Shown here: in pieces, positions 49,799-60,139 of the stretch | Layout of the letters: the number at the start of each line of letters is the position of its first letter | Position numbering within the stretch: the first letter of the stretch is position 1 | The notes under the pieces: model-generated | The model's database searches: none | Seen by the model: the letters and a program-made list of their open reading frames with translations, nothing else | Told to the model about the DNA's origin: nothing | Position numbers and translations under genes: made by a program | Source of the DNA: Beijerinckia sp. 28-YEA-48 | Lineage (GTDB): Bacteria > Pseudomonadota > Alphaproteobacteria > Rhizobiales > Beijerinckiaceae | Reading direction: 5' to 3' | Assembly: GCF_900104955.1 (NCBI RefSeq) | Contig: NZ_FNSI01000001.1 | Location: 1,212,001 to 1,276,000, forward strand | Length of the DNA: 64,000 bases

Positions 49799-50412
49799 TA
49801 GCCTTTGCGCGGCTTCAACCCGATCGCCTGACGGCAGAAGGCGAGCACGGTCGCACCGAGCGCTTTGTGGTTGATCTTGCTGCCGCTGTCGACCGCGTCA
49901 TCGACTGCACCATGCAAGGCATAGAACAGCATCATCGCGGTCCTGCGGGGATCTTTCACGATCCAGGCGCCCTGTTGGGCTCCTTCTTCCAATAGGGCCG
50001 CGAGCTGAAGGATTATAGGATTGTCGTGCTGGATGCGCTGGTGAACCGGTTGCGATTCATGGAAGACGAGATCGTGCAACGGGACCTGGTCGAAATATCC
50101 GCGCATGGCCGCTTCGATCCAGGCATCGAAACGCCGGTCCCAGGCATCGGGTGGACAGCGCTTCAGCGCATCTTTCAGGCTGTTGTGAAAATCATCGATG
50201 AAGCGGGCCTGCAAGGCCAGCAGGACATCGTCCTTGGTCTTGAAATGCAGATAGAACGTGCCCTTGGCAACGTCGGCGATCTTGACGATCTCGTCGACAC
50301 TCGCCGCCGAAAACCCCTTTTCAAGGAAAAGCGCCTGGGCTGCATCCATCAGCTCTTCGCGGCGTACTTCCGCGGGCTTGGTGCGAGGCCGTTTGGCGGT
50401 GATTTCGGTCAT
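49798..50412 (-). CDS. TetR/AcrR family regulator (probable repressor of the ABC exporter)
   Basis: 204 residues. The TetR DNA-binding domain lies at about 18-65 ('EELMDAAQALFLEKGFSAAS', 'VDEIVKIADVAKGTFYLHFK'). A ligand-binding helical domain follows ('RFDAWIEAAMRGYFDQVPLH', 'DPRRTAMMLFYALHGAVDDA'). It is the last gene of a minus-strand unit, 101 bp after the second ABC exporter subunit. A TetR-type 17-bp dyad sits in the promoter of the first exporter gene at 54036-54052, so it likely represses the whole operon including itself. The inducer is presumably an exported compound. Confidence 0.92.
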   Translation of the reverse strand: MTEITAKRPRTKPAEVRREELMDAAQALFLEKGFSAASVDEIVKIADVAKGTFYLHFKTKDDVLLALQARFIDDFHNSLKDALKRCPPDAWDRRFDAWIEAAMRGYFDQVPLHDLVFHESQPVHQRIQHDNPIILQLAALLEEGAQQGAWIVKDPRRTAMMLFYALHGAVDDAVDSGSKINHKALGATVLAFCRQAIGLKPRKG

Positions 50413-50513
50413 CGTCTGGGCTGGTCTGCATCGTTGTTGTGACAGATTCCAAACTAATGCAGATCAGCCTGAATTGAAAGATTTAAACGAGATCGACCGA
50501 GCGATTCCGCTGC

Positions 50514-52279
<1,766 letters not shown>

Positions 52280-52283
<4 letters not shown>

Positions 52284-53998
52284 GCGGCTTCTCCTTGCGC
52301 GGCCATCAGGCGGGAATAGATCTGTCCGTTCTGTTCGAGGCTGTGGTGATCGCCTTCCTCGACGATGCGGCCATCTTCGATCACCAGAATGCGATCGGCC
52401 TTGCGGATGGTGGACAGGCGATGGGCGATTACCAGCGTGGTGCGACGCCCGACCAGCGCGTCGAGGGCATCCTGGATGGCGCGTTCGCTGCGCGGATCGA
52501 CATTGGACGTGGCTTCGTCGAGGATCAGGATCGGCGCGTTCTTTAACAGCGCGCGCGCGATCGAGAGACGCTGACGCTGCCCGCCGGAGAGATGAGCGCC
52601 GCGCTCGCCGATTTCGGTGGCATAGCCCTTGGGCAGACCAAAGATGAATTCGTCGATATGGGCGGCGATGGCGGCGGCGTAGATTTCATCCATCGTCGCA
52701 TCCGGCTTGGCGATCCGCAGATTGTCTTCGATCGTGCCGTGGAACAGATAGGTGTCCTGCGAGACGACGCTGACGAGCGAGCGTAGGTTTTCGAGCGAGA
52801 GATCGCGGATATCGGTGCCGCCGATCCGGATATGACCGGAGGTCGGATCGAAGAAGCGCAGGAGCAGCGAGATGATCGTCGATTTGCCCGAGCCCGACGG
52901 GCCGACCAAAGCGACGAATTCCTTCTCCTTGATCGCGAAGGAGACGGCGGACAAAGCCTTGGCGCCGTCGGCTTCGTAAGCGAAGCTCACATTGTCGAAG
53001 GCAATGCCGTGGGCCGTAGGGATGGGCGCGCTCATTGTGGGCTCATGGATGTTGGGCATCAGGGCCAGGAAATCGCTGATCGAGGTGGCGGCGCCGCTCG
53101 CTGCCCAGGCGGTGTGGAATTCCTTTTCCAGTCGATCAAGCGGGCGGAAAGCTTCGCGCACGAGGAACAGCGCGGTGAAGAGAGCGACCGGCGTGAGCAA
53201 GCCAGCGGCCGTGCGCCAGCTGTTGAAGGAAAGCACCAGTGCGACGCCGATCAGGGTGATGAAGCCGGTGAGTCCGGTGCGCATCAGGGTCACGGCCAAA
53301 GTGGCCATGGCTTCCTGGCGTAGGGCCGCGGCGCGGCTTGCCAATTCCTTGCGGCGCGCGGTCGTGGCGTCGAAGGCTTTCAGTGTGACGATGCCTTGCA
53401 GGCTGTCGAGCAGATAAGCGCCAAAGGCGCCCATGGCCGCGAACACACCGGAACTCTTGGGCATGCGCCAGCGCAGCCATAGTCTGTCGGCGATCGGGAA
53501 GGCTGTGACGAAGAAGCCGAGCAGGAGGGCCGAGGGCCAATCGACCCAGGCGAGAACAGCGAGCACGCCGCCGCAGCCGAGAATGGCGATGAAGATCGCC
53601 GGCATATAGCGGCTGTAATAGCCCTCCAGCGCTTCGACGCCGGCAACGAGCACAGCCTGGAGATCGCCAGTCTGCTGACGCAGGGTGACGCCGGGGCCAA
53701 GCGCCGCGAGATGGGAGAGCAAGCGGGCGCGCAGATGTTCCTTGGTCCGTTGCGCCGTGGTCTGCGCGGCGATTTCTGCGCACCAGAGGAGGAGGCCGCG
53801 CAGAAGGACGATGCCGGCGAAGGCGATGATCCAGGGCGTGATGTCGGCGATGGCGCCGCCGGCGAAGAGGACGGCCAGGGCCTGTGCGAGGGCGATGCCT
53901 TGCAGCCCGTAACAGGCGGTGACGAGCAGACCGAGGCCGGTGCTGATGGCGACGCGTGTTCTGATTGGGCCGGCAAGGGCAAGCAACTGAGCATTCAT
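52280..53998 (-). CDS. ABC exporter half-transporter, subunit 1
   Basis: 572 residues from the ATG at 53998, with GGAG about 9 nt upstream; an ATG at 54031 would fall between the promoter and the ribosome binding site. Six membrane helices ('ISTGLGLLVTACYGLQGIAL', 'YMPAIFIAILGCGGVLAVLA') precede an ATPase with Walker A 'GPSGSGKST', 'LSGGQRQRLSIARALL', 'ILILDEATSNVD' and 'LVIAHRLSTIRKADR'. The N-terminal part resembles CydD. It is the first gene of the operon, divergent from the second ArsR gene. Its promoter carries a TetR-type dyad. Confidence 0.92.
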
Positions 53999-54031
53999 CG
54001 GCGAGTCTCCAGCAGTCTCGTGTCGCGTCAA

Positions 54032-54060
54032 AATTTGACTGACTGTCGGTCATATGTCAA
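54032..54060 (-). promoter_or_regulatory. Promoter with TetR-type operator for the ABC exporter operon
   Basis: On the minus strand TTGACA (54055-54060) and CAAATT (54032-54037) are 17 bp apart. Between them lies the 17-bp dyad TGACTGACTGTCGGTCA (54036-54052), symmetric around a central base except for one T-G pair. A repressor bound there would exclude RNA polymerase. The site is 38 bp upstream of the exporter ATG at 53998. The TetR gene at the operon's end is the natural candidate to bind it. Confidence 0.65.
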
Positions 54061-54148
54061 TGCTCCATCATTACTTAGGGATTGACCTTAGTATTTTCCC
54101 GCGCTAGCTCTGTCGTCATGAGAGGAGATGTCGTGGTGATCGGCGGGT

Positions 54149-54176
54149 ATCAATCAAAGGCTGGATCAATCAAAGG
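54149..54176. repeat. Two 12-bp direct repeats ahead of the second ArsR gene
   Basis: ATCAATCAAAGG occurs at 54149-54160 and again at 54165-54176, a 16-bp period, ending 12 bp before the ATG at 54189. The second copy runs into the AAGGAAAG ribosome binding site. Tandem direct repeats so close to a start may bind a regulator or reflect a local duplication that improved the ribosome site. Confidence 0.55.
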
Positions 54177-54188
54177 AAAGAGCGAACC

Positions 54189-54545
54189 ATGATGCAGGGC
54201 ATGTCGGCGGAGTCGGTGGTGGTCGACGGCATTTTCCGCGCGCTGGCGGATCCGACGCGACGCGATGTGGTGGAGAGGCTCAGCGCCAAACCGTCATCGG
54301 TCAGCGAATTGGCGTCGGCCTATGACATGGCGCTGCCGTCCTTCGTCGAGCATTTGAAAATGCTCGAAGGTGCGGGGCTCGTCAGCTCGGAGAAAGTCGG
54401 CCGGGTGAGAACCTACGCCCTCGTGCCCGAGCAGTTCGACATTCCTAGAGATTGGCTCAGTCGGCAGCGTTCCATGTGGGAAGGCCGGCTCGATCGTCTC
54501 GACGCTTATCTCTTATCGCTGAAAAAGAAGGAGAAGCCTGAATGA
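54189..54545 (+). CDS. ArsR-type winged-helix regulator, second pair
   Basis: 118 residues. The winged-helix domain reads 'IFRALADPTRRDVVERLSAK', 'SVSELASAYDMALPSFVEHL', 'KMLEGAGLVSSEKVGRVRTY'. The recognition helix carries 'ALPSFVEHL' instead of the more common 'SQPTISKHL' found in the copy at 41230, so the two regulators should read different operators. The tail 'MWEGRLDRLDAYLLSLKKKE' matches the SdpR-like class. It overlaps the following SRPBCC gene by ATGA. AAGGAAAG precedes its start, unlike the leaderless first copy. Confidence 0.92.
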   Translation: MMQGMSAESVVVDGIFRALADPTRRDVVERLSAKPSSVSELASAYDMALPSFVEHLKMLEGAGLVSSEKVGRVRTYALVPEQFDIPRDWLSRQRSMWEGRLDRLDAYLLSLKKKEKPE

Positions 54546-55027
54546 TGTCGCCTTTTGGAAAAACCGATCCCGCGCTCGATCTTGTGTTGGAACGGGAAAT
54601 CGATGTTCCTGTTGAACTGGTCTGGCAGGCCTGGACGGATCCCGACAGCGTGAAGCACTGGTTTGTTCCAAAGCCCTGGACCGTGGCCGAATGCGAGATC
54701 GATCTGCGTATCGGTGGCGGCTTTCGCTCGGTGATGCGCTCGCCGGAAGGCCAGGAGTTTTCGAACCTCGGCTGCTATCTGGAGATCGTGCCGAATAAGC
54801 GGCTGATTTTCACCGATGCGCTGCTGCCGGGCTTCCGGCCGTCGCCGAAGCCTTTCTTCACCGCCGGCTTGTTTCTTGAGCCGAACGGAAAGGGCACGCG
54901 CTATACGGCGATCGCGGTCCATGGTGACGAAGCGGGTCGAAAGACCCATGAAGACATGGGCTTCCATCACGGCTGGTCGACGGTGGTGGATCAGATGGTC
55001 GCGCATATCAAAGCGACGACACACTAA
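54542..55027 (+). CDS. SRPBCC (AHSA1-like) domain protein, second pair
   Basis: 161 residues, translationally coupled to the ArsR gene. The fold is seen in 'LVLEREIDVPVELVWQAWTD', 'PDSVKHWFVPKPWTVAECEI', 'DLRIGGGFRSVMRSPEGQEF' and 'NLGCYLEIVPNKRLIFTDAL', ending with 'HEDMGFHHGWSTVVDQMVAH', a common end for this class. It likely binds a hydrophobic small molecule. It is followed 27 bp later by a DUF998 membrane protein gene in the same direction, possibly the same operon. Confidence 0.9.
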   Translation: MMSPFGKTDPALDLVLEREIDVPVELVWQAWTDPDSVKHWFVPKPWTVAECEIDLRIGGGFRSVMRSPEGQEFSNLGCYLEIVPNKRLIFTDALLPGFRPSPKPFFTAGLFLEPNGKGTRYTAIAVHGDEAGRKTHEDMGFHHGWSTVVDQMVAHIKATTH

Positions 55028-55054
55028 CGGCCTGGCCGTAGCAGAGGGGCCGCT

Positions 55055-55687
55055 ATGATCGCTGATCAATCCTATATCCGCCTGTTGCTGTTGGCTGGAA
55101 TCGCGGCAGGACTGTTGTTCTTTGTCGTTCCAACCATCGAGGTCTTCCGGCGTCCAGGGTTCAGTATCGAGCGGCATGCGGTCAGCGTGCTCAGCCTTGG
55201 CGAAGGCGGCTGGATCATGAAGGCCGTGTTCGTGATCAGTGGCCTCCTGACGCTTGCCTGCGCGCTTGGGGTGCATCAGGTCATCGGCAGCAAGGGGAGC
55301 GGGCTGGCCTGCGCTCTCCTGATCGCTGTCTATGGCATCGGACTAGTGCTGGCGGGCGTTTTCGATGCGCCCGCCGGATTGGGGTTTCCGCCAGGAACGC
55401 CAGATGATCAGCAGCCCGTGATGACGCCGACGGCGATCGTGCACAGCATGGCGTTCATGCTCGCCTTCGGAGCGCTGATCATTTCCTGCTTCGTCTTCGC
55501 CTTCCATTTTCTGAACGATCAGCAGTCGATTTGGGCTGCCGTCTCGCTGATCGCTGGCCTGGCGCTTCCTGCGCTGATCGGGCTTGGCATATCCAGCACC
55601 ATCGCGCCGGGGATCGCCTTTTATTGGGCGGGGATGCTCGGATGGGGCTGGCTTGGTGTCACGGCCTATTTGTTGTCACAGCCATGA
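55055..55687 (+). CDS. DUF998 membrane protein
   Basis: 210 residues, six hydrophobic helices ('LLLLAGIAAGLLFFVVPTIE', 'WIMKAVFVISGLLTLACALG', 'ACALLIAVYGIGLVLAGVFD', 'IVHSMAFMLAFGALIISCFV'). 'PGFSIERHAVSVLSLGEGGW' and 'FDAPAGLGFPPGTPD' between helices 1-2 and 3-4 are characteristic of DUF998. The function is unknown. It is in the same orientation as the ArsR-SRPBCC pair, 27 bp downstream, so likely controlled by that ArsR. Confidence 0.88.
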   Translation: MIADQSYIRLLLLAGIAAGLLFFVVPTIEVFRRPGFSIERHAVSVLSLGEGGWIMKAVFVISGLLTLACALGVHQVIGSKGSGLACALLIAVYGIGLVLAGVFDAPAGLGFPPGTPDDQQPVMTPTAIVHSMAFMLAFGALIISCFVFAFHFLNDQQSIWAAVSLIAGLALPALIGLGISSTIAPGIAFYWAGMLGWGWLGVTAYLLSQP

Positions 55688-55873
55688 TGCCACATCGATC
55701 ATATCAGGGTCCTTGAATTGCTTTCGGGCGGCCAAAACCGCCCGGTCAAAATAGGCAAAAAATTCGTTCCCGATGTCGGAATGACCGAGGCTCCTGCGTC
55801 CTTGAGAAAGACGACGGCATCTCGGGCAGGGTTTCGGGAGGCCGGCAGGATCGCAACCTGAGGACAGCCGGAC

Positions 55874-57070
55874 ATGAGCTCTTATCGTTGGGTGATCGTT
55901 GGCGCTGGTGCGCTGATGACCTGTGTCGCGCTCGGCGCGATGTTTTCGTTGGCTATTTTTCTCGAACCGGTGGCGACCGACACCCATTGGTCGCGCGCCG
56001 GCATATCGAGCGCGATGACGTTGAATTTCCTGGTCATGGGCTTTGGCGGCTTTGCGTGGGGCGCGGCGACCGACCGTTTCGGGCCGCGTGTGGTGGTGTT
56101 GAGCGGCGCTGTGCTGCTCGGCCTAGCGCTCGTTTTGGCGAGCCAGGCGGGAACGCTGACGACCTTCCAGCTCATTTACGGGATCTTGGTCGGGCTCGCC
56201 GCCAGCGCCTTTTTCGCGCCGATGATCGCCACCACCACGGGTTGGTTCGAGACCAATCGTAGTCTCGCGGTCTCACTGGTTTCCGCCGGCATGGGTGTGG
56301 CGCCGATGACGATCTCGCCTTTCGCGCGCTGGCTCATCACCGCTTATGACTGGCGCACAGCGATGTTCACCATCGGCGTGATGGCCTGGATATTGTTGAT
56401 CCCGGCGGCGTTGCTGGTGCGCAAGCCGCCTGTCGTCACCAGTGGTGGCGCAGGACAAGCGCTCGGCAACGGACCCGGCATGTCGGTGAAGGACGCTCTG
56501 CGCTCGCAGCAGTTCTGGGTGCTGGGCCTGACGTTCTTTGCCTGCTGCGCGGCGCATTCCGGCCCGATCTTCCACATGGTCAGCTATGCGACCTTGTGTG
56601 GGATCGCGCCGATGGCCGCAGTCAGTATTTACAGTGTCGAAGGTCTGGCGGGCTTGGGTGGCCGGGTTCTGTTTGGCGTCCTCGCTGACCGGCTTGGTGT
56701 CAAGCGGGTGCTGCTTACCGGATTGACGTTGCAGGCGTTGGCGATCGCGGCCTATCTGCTGGTTAGCCGGCTCAGCGAATTCTATGTGCTCGCCGCCATT
56801 TTCGGGATGATCTACGGCGGTGTGATGCCGCTCTATGCGGTGCTGGCGCGGGAATATTTCGGGCAGAAAATCCTCGGCACGGTGTTTGGCGCGGCAACTT
56901 TGTTGTCGAGCATCGGCATGGCATTCGGCCCGATGGCTGGTGGTCTGATTTTCGATGCTTATGCCAGCTATGCGTGGCTCTATATCGGCTCCGCGCTTGT
57001 CGGGCTTGGTGCCGTGGGAATAGGGCTGGCCTTTCCGCCATTGGTGCGTCGACAATTGCAACCAGCCTGA
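55874..57070 (+). CDS. Major facilitator superfamily transporter
   Basis: 398 residues with twelve membrane helices. The MFS loop between helices 2 and 3 reads 'FAWGAATDRFGPRVVVLSGA', and the matching loop in the second half reads 'RVLFGVLADRLGVKRVLLTG'. It resembles monocarboxylate/oxalate-type MFS proteins rather than drug pumps ('AIFLEPVATDTHWSRAGISS', 'TTGWFETNRSLAVSLVSAGM'). The substrate is unknown. The 186-bp gap upstream holds no supported gene. It converges on the esterase gene, with a palindrome between. Confidence 0.9.
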   Translation: MSSYRWVIVGAGALMTCVALGAMFSLAIFLEPVATDTHWSRAGISSAMTLNFLVMGFGGFAWGAATDRFGPRVVVLSGAVLLGLALVLASQAGTLTTFQLIYGILVGLAASAFFAPMIATTTGWFETNRSLAVSLVSAGMGVAPMTISPFARWLITAYDWRTAMFTIGVMAWILLIPAALLVRKPPVVTSGGAGQALGNGPGMSVKDALRSQQFWVLGLTFFACCAAHSGPIFHMVSYATLCGIAPMAAVSIYSVEGLAGLGGRVLFGVLADRLGVKRVLLTGLTLQALAIAAYLLVSRLSEFYVLAAIFGMIYGGVMPLYAVLAREYFGQKILGTVFGAATLLSSIGMAFGPMAGGLIFDAYASYAWLYIGSALVGLGAVGIGLAFPPLVRRQLQPA

Positions 57071-57081
57071 TCGCTCCACTT

Positions 57082-57121
57082 TGTCATCCCGATGCCGGCG
57101 TAATCGGTATCGGGAATGACA
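57082..57121. terminator. Palindromic element between convergent genes
   Basis: TGTCATCCCGATGCCG and CGGTATCGGGAATGACA form an imperfect hairpin (one mismatch, one bulge) around GCGTAAT. The TGTCATCCCG...CGGGAATGACA shape recalls short repeated palindromes often found at gene ends in alphaproteobacteria. It lies between the MFS and esterase stops and probably terminates both. Confidence 0.55.
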
Positions 57122-57129
57122 CCGAGGAT

Positions 57130-58047
57130 TTAGAACCCTATCTCGGCGAGGAACCGTACGATCCTAGGTCCGGCGAAGCCAGCAAAGCTCGTATCATCCA
57201 CCGGGTCGGTGACGAAGAAATGGCCGGCGCCGGGAACGACCACGGTGCGGACGTAGAAACCCGCTTGTTTGAGTGCGAGGAGAAACGCGCTCGACTGGGT
57301 AGGGGGATCGACGATGTCGTCATCGGTGCCATGGATCAGCAGGAAACGGATTTGGTTCCGGTCGACGGTGGCGTAATTGATCGGCGACGACTCAAAGAAG
57401 ACTTTTCGATTGGTATTAGGTGCGGCGCCCAAAAATTTCTCCGCGATATTGTCGCGTGGGCGGGTGACGAGATCGTGCTGCCACTGCGCCTGCATGTCGT
57501 AGACGCCGTAGAATCCGACGACCGCCTTTACCTTCGCCGAAACAGAGGCGTTCGGATCGGACTTATACTCGCTTGAGTACAGCGGTTCCTCGCCGGCGAG
57601 CGCGACGAGCGCGGCGAGATGGCTACCGGCGCTGTCGCCGATCAGGCCGAGGCGATCGGGATCGACGCCGAGCGTCGCTGCATTGGCGCGTACATATTGG
57701 ATCGCCGCCTTGGTGTCGTAGACCGCGCCGGGATAGCTGCGCGCCTGCGGCTTGTTGAGCCGGTATTCGATGGCGAAGACCGCATAACCGTTCTTGGCCA
57801 GATAAGGGCCTAAATTCTGGTAGATTTTGCGGTCACCGACCTGCCAGCCGCCGCCATGGACGGCGACCAGGACCGGGGCTTTCTGGACGCCTTGCGGCAG
57901 ATAGAGATCGCCGACGAGCTTCACCTGGTCATGTTCGACGAAGGTGATGTCATTGCGCGTGGTCACCGCATTTTCGGCATGGGCGATGGGCGTGATAAGA
58001 AGCGCAACAGCTGCGGTCAGGGATAGAAAGCGCCACGATCTGAACAT
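57130..58047 (-). CDS. Exported alpha/beta hydrolase (HSL/BD-FAE-like carboxylesterase)
   Basis: 305 residues. The Sec signal is 'MFRSWRFLSLTAAVALLITP', with cleavage near 'IAHAEN'. The hormone-sensitive-lipase-like pattern is clear: oxyanion motif HGGGW (64-68), 'FAIEYRL', and GDSAGS with nucleophile Ser139. The acid lies in 'LIHGTDDDIVDP' and the His in 'VVPGAGHFFVTDP'. It hydrolyses esters, probably of small acyl or aryl alcohols, in the periplasm. It is divergent from the unknown gene at 58185. Confidence 0.92.
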   Translation of the reverse strand: MFRSWRFLSLTAAVALLITPIAHAENAVTTRNDITFVEHDQVKLVGDLYLPQGVQKAPVLVAVHGGGWQVGDRKIYQNLGPYLAKNGYAVFAIEYRLNKPQARSYPGAVYDTKAAIQYVRANAATLGVDPDRLGLIGDSAGSHLAALVALAGEEPLYSSEYKSDPNASVSAKVKAVVGFYGVYDMQAQWQHDLVTRPRDNIAEKFLGAAPNTNRKVFFESSPINYATVDRNQIRFLLIHGTDDDIVDPPTQSSAFLLALKQAGFYVRTVVVPGAGHFFVTDPVDDTSFAGFAGPRIVRFLAEIGF

Positions 58048-58130
58048 CCAAGCCTCCCTCAGACGCCGGACTAGGCGGGTTTGCTCGCCAGTCGGTCTTG
58101 ACTCTTTTAGCTTAACGTCGATTATCTTAA

Positions 58131-58162
58131 TCTCAAGACATACCGATTTAGACTTTGAGATA
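58131..58162. promoter_or_regulatory. Inverted repeat in the divergent spacer
   Basis: ATCTCAA (58131-58137) and TTGAGAT (58156-58162) are perfect 7-bp arms with an 18-bp spacer, in the AT-rich spacer between the esterase and the gene at 58185. The right arm ends 22 bp before the ATG, just upstream of AAGGAGG. It could be an operator for an unlinked regulator. Confidence 0.35.
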
Positions 58163-58184
58163 TAGACTTAAGGAGGGTGAGCAC

Positions 58185-58832
58185 ATGAGCCATCCAGAAA
58201 ACACCGGTGTTACATTTAAATCGGTTTCCGACGAATTCGAAGCAGCCTGGAATGATCCAAACCACAGCCGGTTCGAATTGCCGGCCGTCGCCGTCAACAG
58301 CAAGCTGCGCGAGAAATATACGGTGGCGCCCTCGGTGCGCATGTCACGCGATAAGCTGTGGGATATGGAGCGCAAGAAGGCCTGGGATCCGGCCAGCTTC
58401 ATTCCCTATGTGGTGTCGGAAGGAAAATCCTGGGGACGACATAAGCTGAACGACGGCACGGAACGGTTCTTCCGCGCCTCCGACCAACTTGGTTGGATCG
58501 ACAACAAGGCGCACGGCACGGTGCTGGAGGAAGTGCTAATCGACAATGAAGCGCAGCGCATCCTGTTCATGGGCCGGGCTCAGTTCGCCGATGACACAGG
58601 CCATCAATTGCACGCCGGCGACTTCCAGCCCTTGTTTCATGTGGAGCATGCGGCCGGCGGCGACGACAGCGATCCCCTGAATCTCTGGCGCATCGTCGTG
58701 CTGACCAAGGCGCGTGACGATCGCTATACAGAGCCCTTCAGGGATATGGTGCGCCAGGGTTGGCTGCCGGGCTTCGTCGAAATCTACATCGAGCGAGAGT
58801 TCAACTGTAAGCTGACGCGCAAAGCGGCGTGA
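58185..58832 (+). CDS. Conserved-looking protein of unknown function
   Basis: 215 residues from the ATG at 58185, which follows a strong AAGGAGGG site. I do not recognise the family. It is soluble, Trp- and charge-rich, without signal peptide or membrane helices. Notable stretches are 'AVNSKLREKYTVAPSVRMSR', 'FIPYVVSEGKSWGRHKLNDG', 'RILFMGRAQFADDTGHQLHA' and 'FQPLFHVEHAAGGDDSDPLN'. The spaced His and Asp residues could form a metal or substrate site, but nothing is diagnostic. It is divergent from the exported esterase and followed 7 bp later by a convergent GFA gene. Confidence 0.8.
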   Translation: MSHPENTGVTFKSVSDEFEAAWNDPNHSRFELPAVAVNSKLREKYTVAPSVRMSRDKLWDMERKKAWDPASFIPYVVSEGKSWGRHKLNDGTERFFRASDQLGWIDNKAHGTVLEEVLIDNEAQRILFMGRAQFADDTGHQLHAGDFQPLFHVEHAAGGDDSDPLNLWRIVVLTKARDDRYTEPFRDMVRQGWLPGFVEIYIEREFNCKLTRKAA

Positions 58833-58839
58833 TGGCGCG

Positions 58840-59223
58840 TTAGATGATGAGCTTGCTGCCTTCGATCTTGACGCGGGGCAGCCGTGCGAGATCGACTGCC
58901 TCCAGGCAGCGCACATTGATGGCCCATCCATCGAAAGGCGCAGCACCGGCCGCGAGTTCGCTCGCTGTCGGTGCGCTTGGCCGGCGAAACGGCAGGATGC
59001 CGCAAACCCGGCAGATGTAATCCGCCGCCGTTCCGCTGCCCCAGCGATAGATCATCATGTCTTCAACGGGTGTGAGGATGCGGAGGGCTTTGTCGGGGAC
59101 GCGAAACGTCAGCGCGCCACGCCGCCGGCAGATCGAACAATCACATTCGCGCACGTGATCAATCTCGGCTTCGACCTCGAAGCGAACCGCGCCGCAGTGA
59201 CAGGAGCCGTGATGAATCGTCAT
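58840..59223 (-). CDS. GFA (glutathione-dependent formaldehyde-activating-like) zinc protein
   Basis: 127 residues with the CENP-V/GFA zinc fold: 'GSCHCGAVRFEVE' (Cys8, Cys10), 'RECDCSICRRRGALTFRV' (Cys27, 29, 32) and 'DYICRVCGILPFRRPS' (Cys71, 74). These give the two zinc sites of the family. Some members bind glutathione-formaldehyde adducts, but most are uncharacterised. It is cytoplasmic. It is convergent with the unknown gene at 58185 and divergent from the RNA ligase-like gene at 59332. Confidence 0.9.
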   Translation of the reverse strand: MTIHHGSCHCGAVRFEVEAEIDHVRECDCSICRRRGALTFRVPDKALRILTPVEDMMIYRWGSGTAADYICRVCGILPFRRPSAPTASELAAGAAPFDGWAINVRCLEAVDLARLPRVKIEGSKLII

Positions 59224-59331
59224 CGCGCGAGCATATCATTGCTGGATTGTCCGATCATGGCGCTTGCGTTTTGTTCTCTTTTTGTTCTATTGTAATGATT
59301 GGGGACTGCAGGCGGCGTGGGAGTAGGCGTC

Positions 59332-59931
59332 ATGCAGTATGAGTTCGATTTCGATGAACGTGCGCTGCCTAGGCCGAAGTGGCCGGAGCGGATATTCTTC
59401 GCGTTGTTTCCCGATGCCGAAACGGCGGTTCGCGCCGAACGGTTTGGGCAGGTTTTTCGTCGTGAGCATCGGCTCGCTGGGCAACCGCTTTTGACGGAGC
59501 GCTTGCATATCTCCTTGCATCTCATTGGCGACTACAAGCGGGTGCGCGGCAAATTCATTTACGCAGCGCGGCGGGCCGGTGATGCGGTTGCGATGAAGCC
59601 GTTCGAGGTTACGCTGTCCGGGGTTTCCACTTTCGCCAGCGGACGTCCCAACCGGTATCCGCTGGTTCTGCTTGGTGAAAGCGAGGCTTTGCGTGACCTT
59701 CACCGGCGGCTCGGGGTGGCGATCGACAGCAACGGCCTGCGGGCCGCTGATCAATTCGCCCCCCACATGACGCTTTCTTATGGCCCAGACACGATCCGTC
59801 CGCGCGAGATCGAGCCGATCCGCTTCGTGGTGTGGGAATTCTGCCTCATTCATAACGAACGTTGGCTTGGCGAACTCGGCACTTATCATCTGCTTGAGCG
59901 CTGGCCCTTGGTGCTGCCGGCCATGCGCTGA
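59332..59931 (+). CDS. 2'-5' RNA ligase / cyclic phosphodiesterase family (2H) protein
   Basis: 199 residues from the ATG at 59332 ('MQYEFDFDERALPRPK'), with GGGAG upstream; an in-frame GTG-rich stretch before it is not coding-like. The two 2H motifs are present: H59-I-S-L ('ERLHISLHLIGD') and H145-M-T-L ('FAPHMTLSYGPD'), together with 'RIFFALFPDAETA' at the start of the fold. Such proteins act on 2',3'-cyclic or 2'-5' phosphodiester bonds in RNA or small nucleotides; the cellular role is unclear. It stands alone. Confidence 0.93.
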   Translation: MQYEFDFDERALPRPKWPERIFFALFPDAETAVRAERFGQVFRREHRLAGQPLLTERLHISLHLIGDYKRVRGKFIYAARRAGDAVAMKPFEVTLSGVSTFASGRPNRYPLVLLGESEALRDLHRRLGVAIDSNGLRAADQFAPHMTLSYGPDTIRPREIEPIRFVVWEFCLIHNERWLGELGTYHLLERWPLVLPAMR

Positions 59932-60139
59932 AGGCTTAGCTTTCAGACGTTTCAGCATTGCCTTAGCATTGACGCCGTAATGGGCCAGGGGATAGAAGGA
60001 GCGGCCGAAACGAGAGCAGGTCGGATGGTTAGCCCGGCCACTTCCCAAGAAACACTTGGGGCAGCATTCTCGACCTAGCGGATCCAAGGCAGCGCATCGC
60101 ATGCGCCGATGCATCCGCTCTCTGTCCAAAGCAGCCGTC

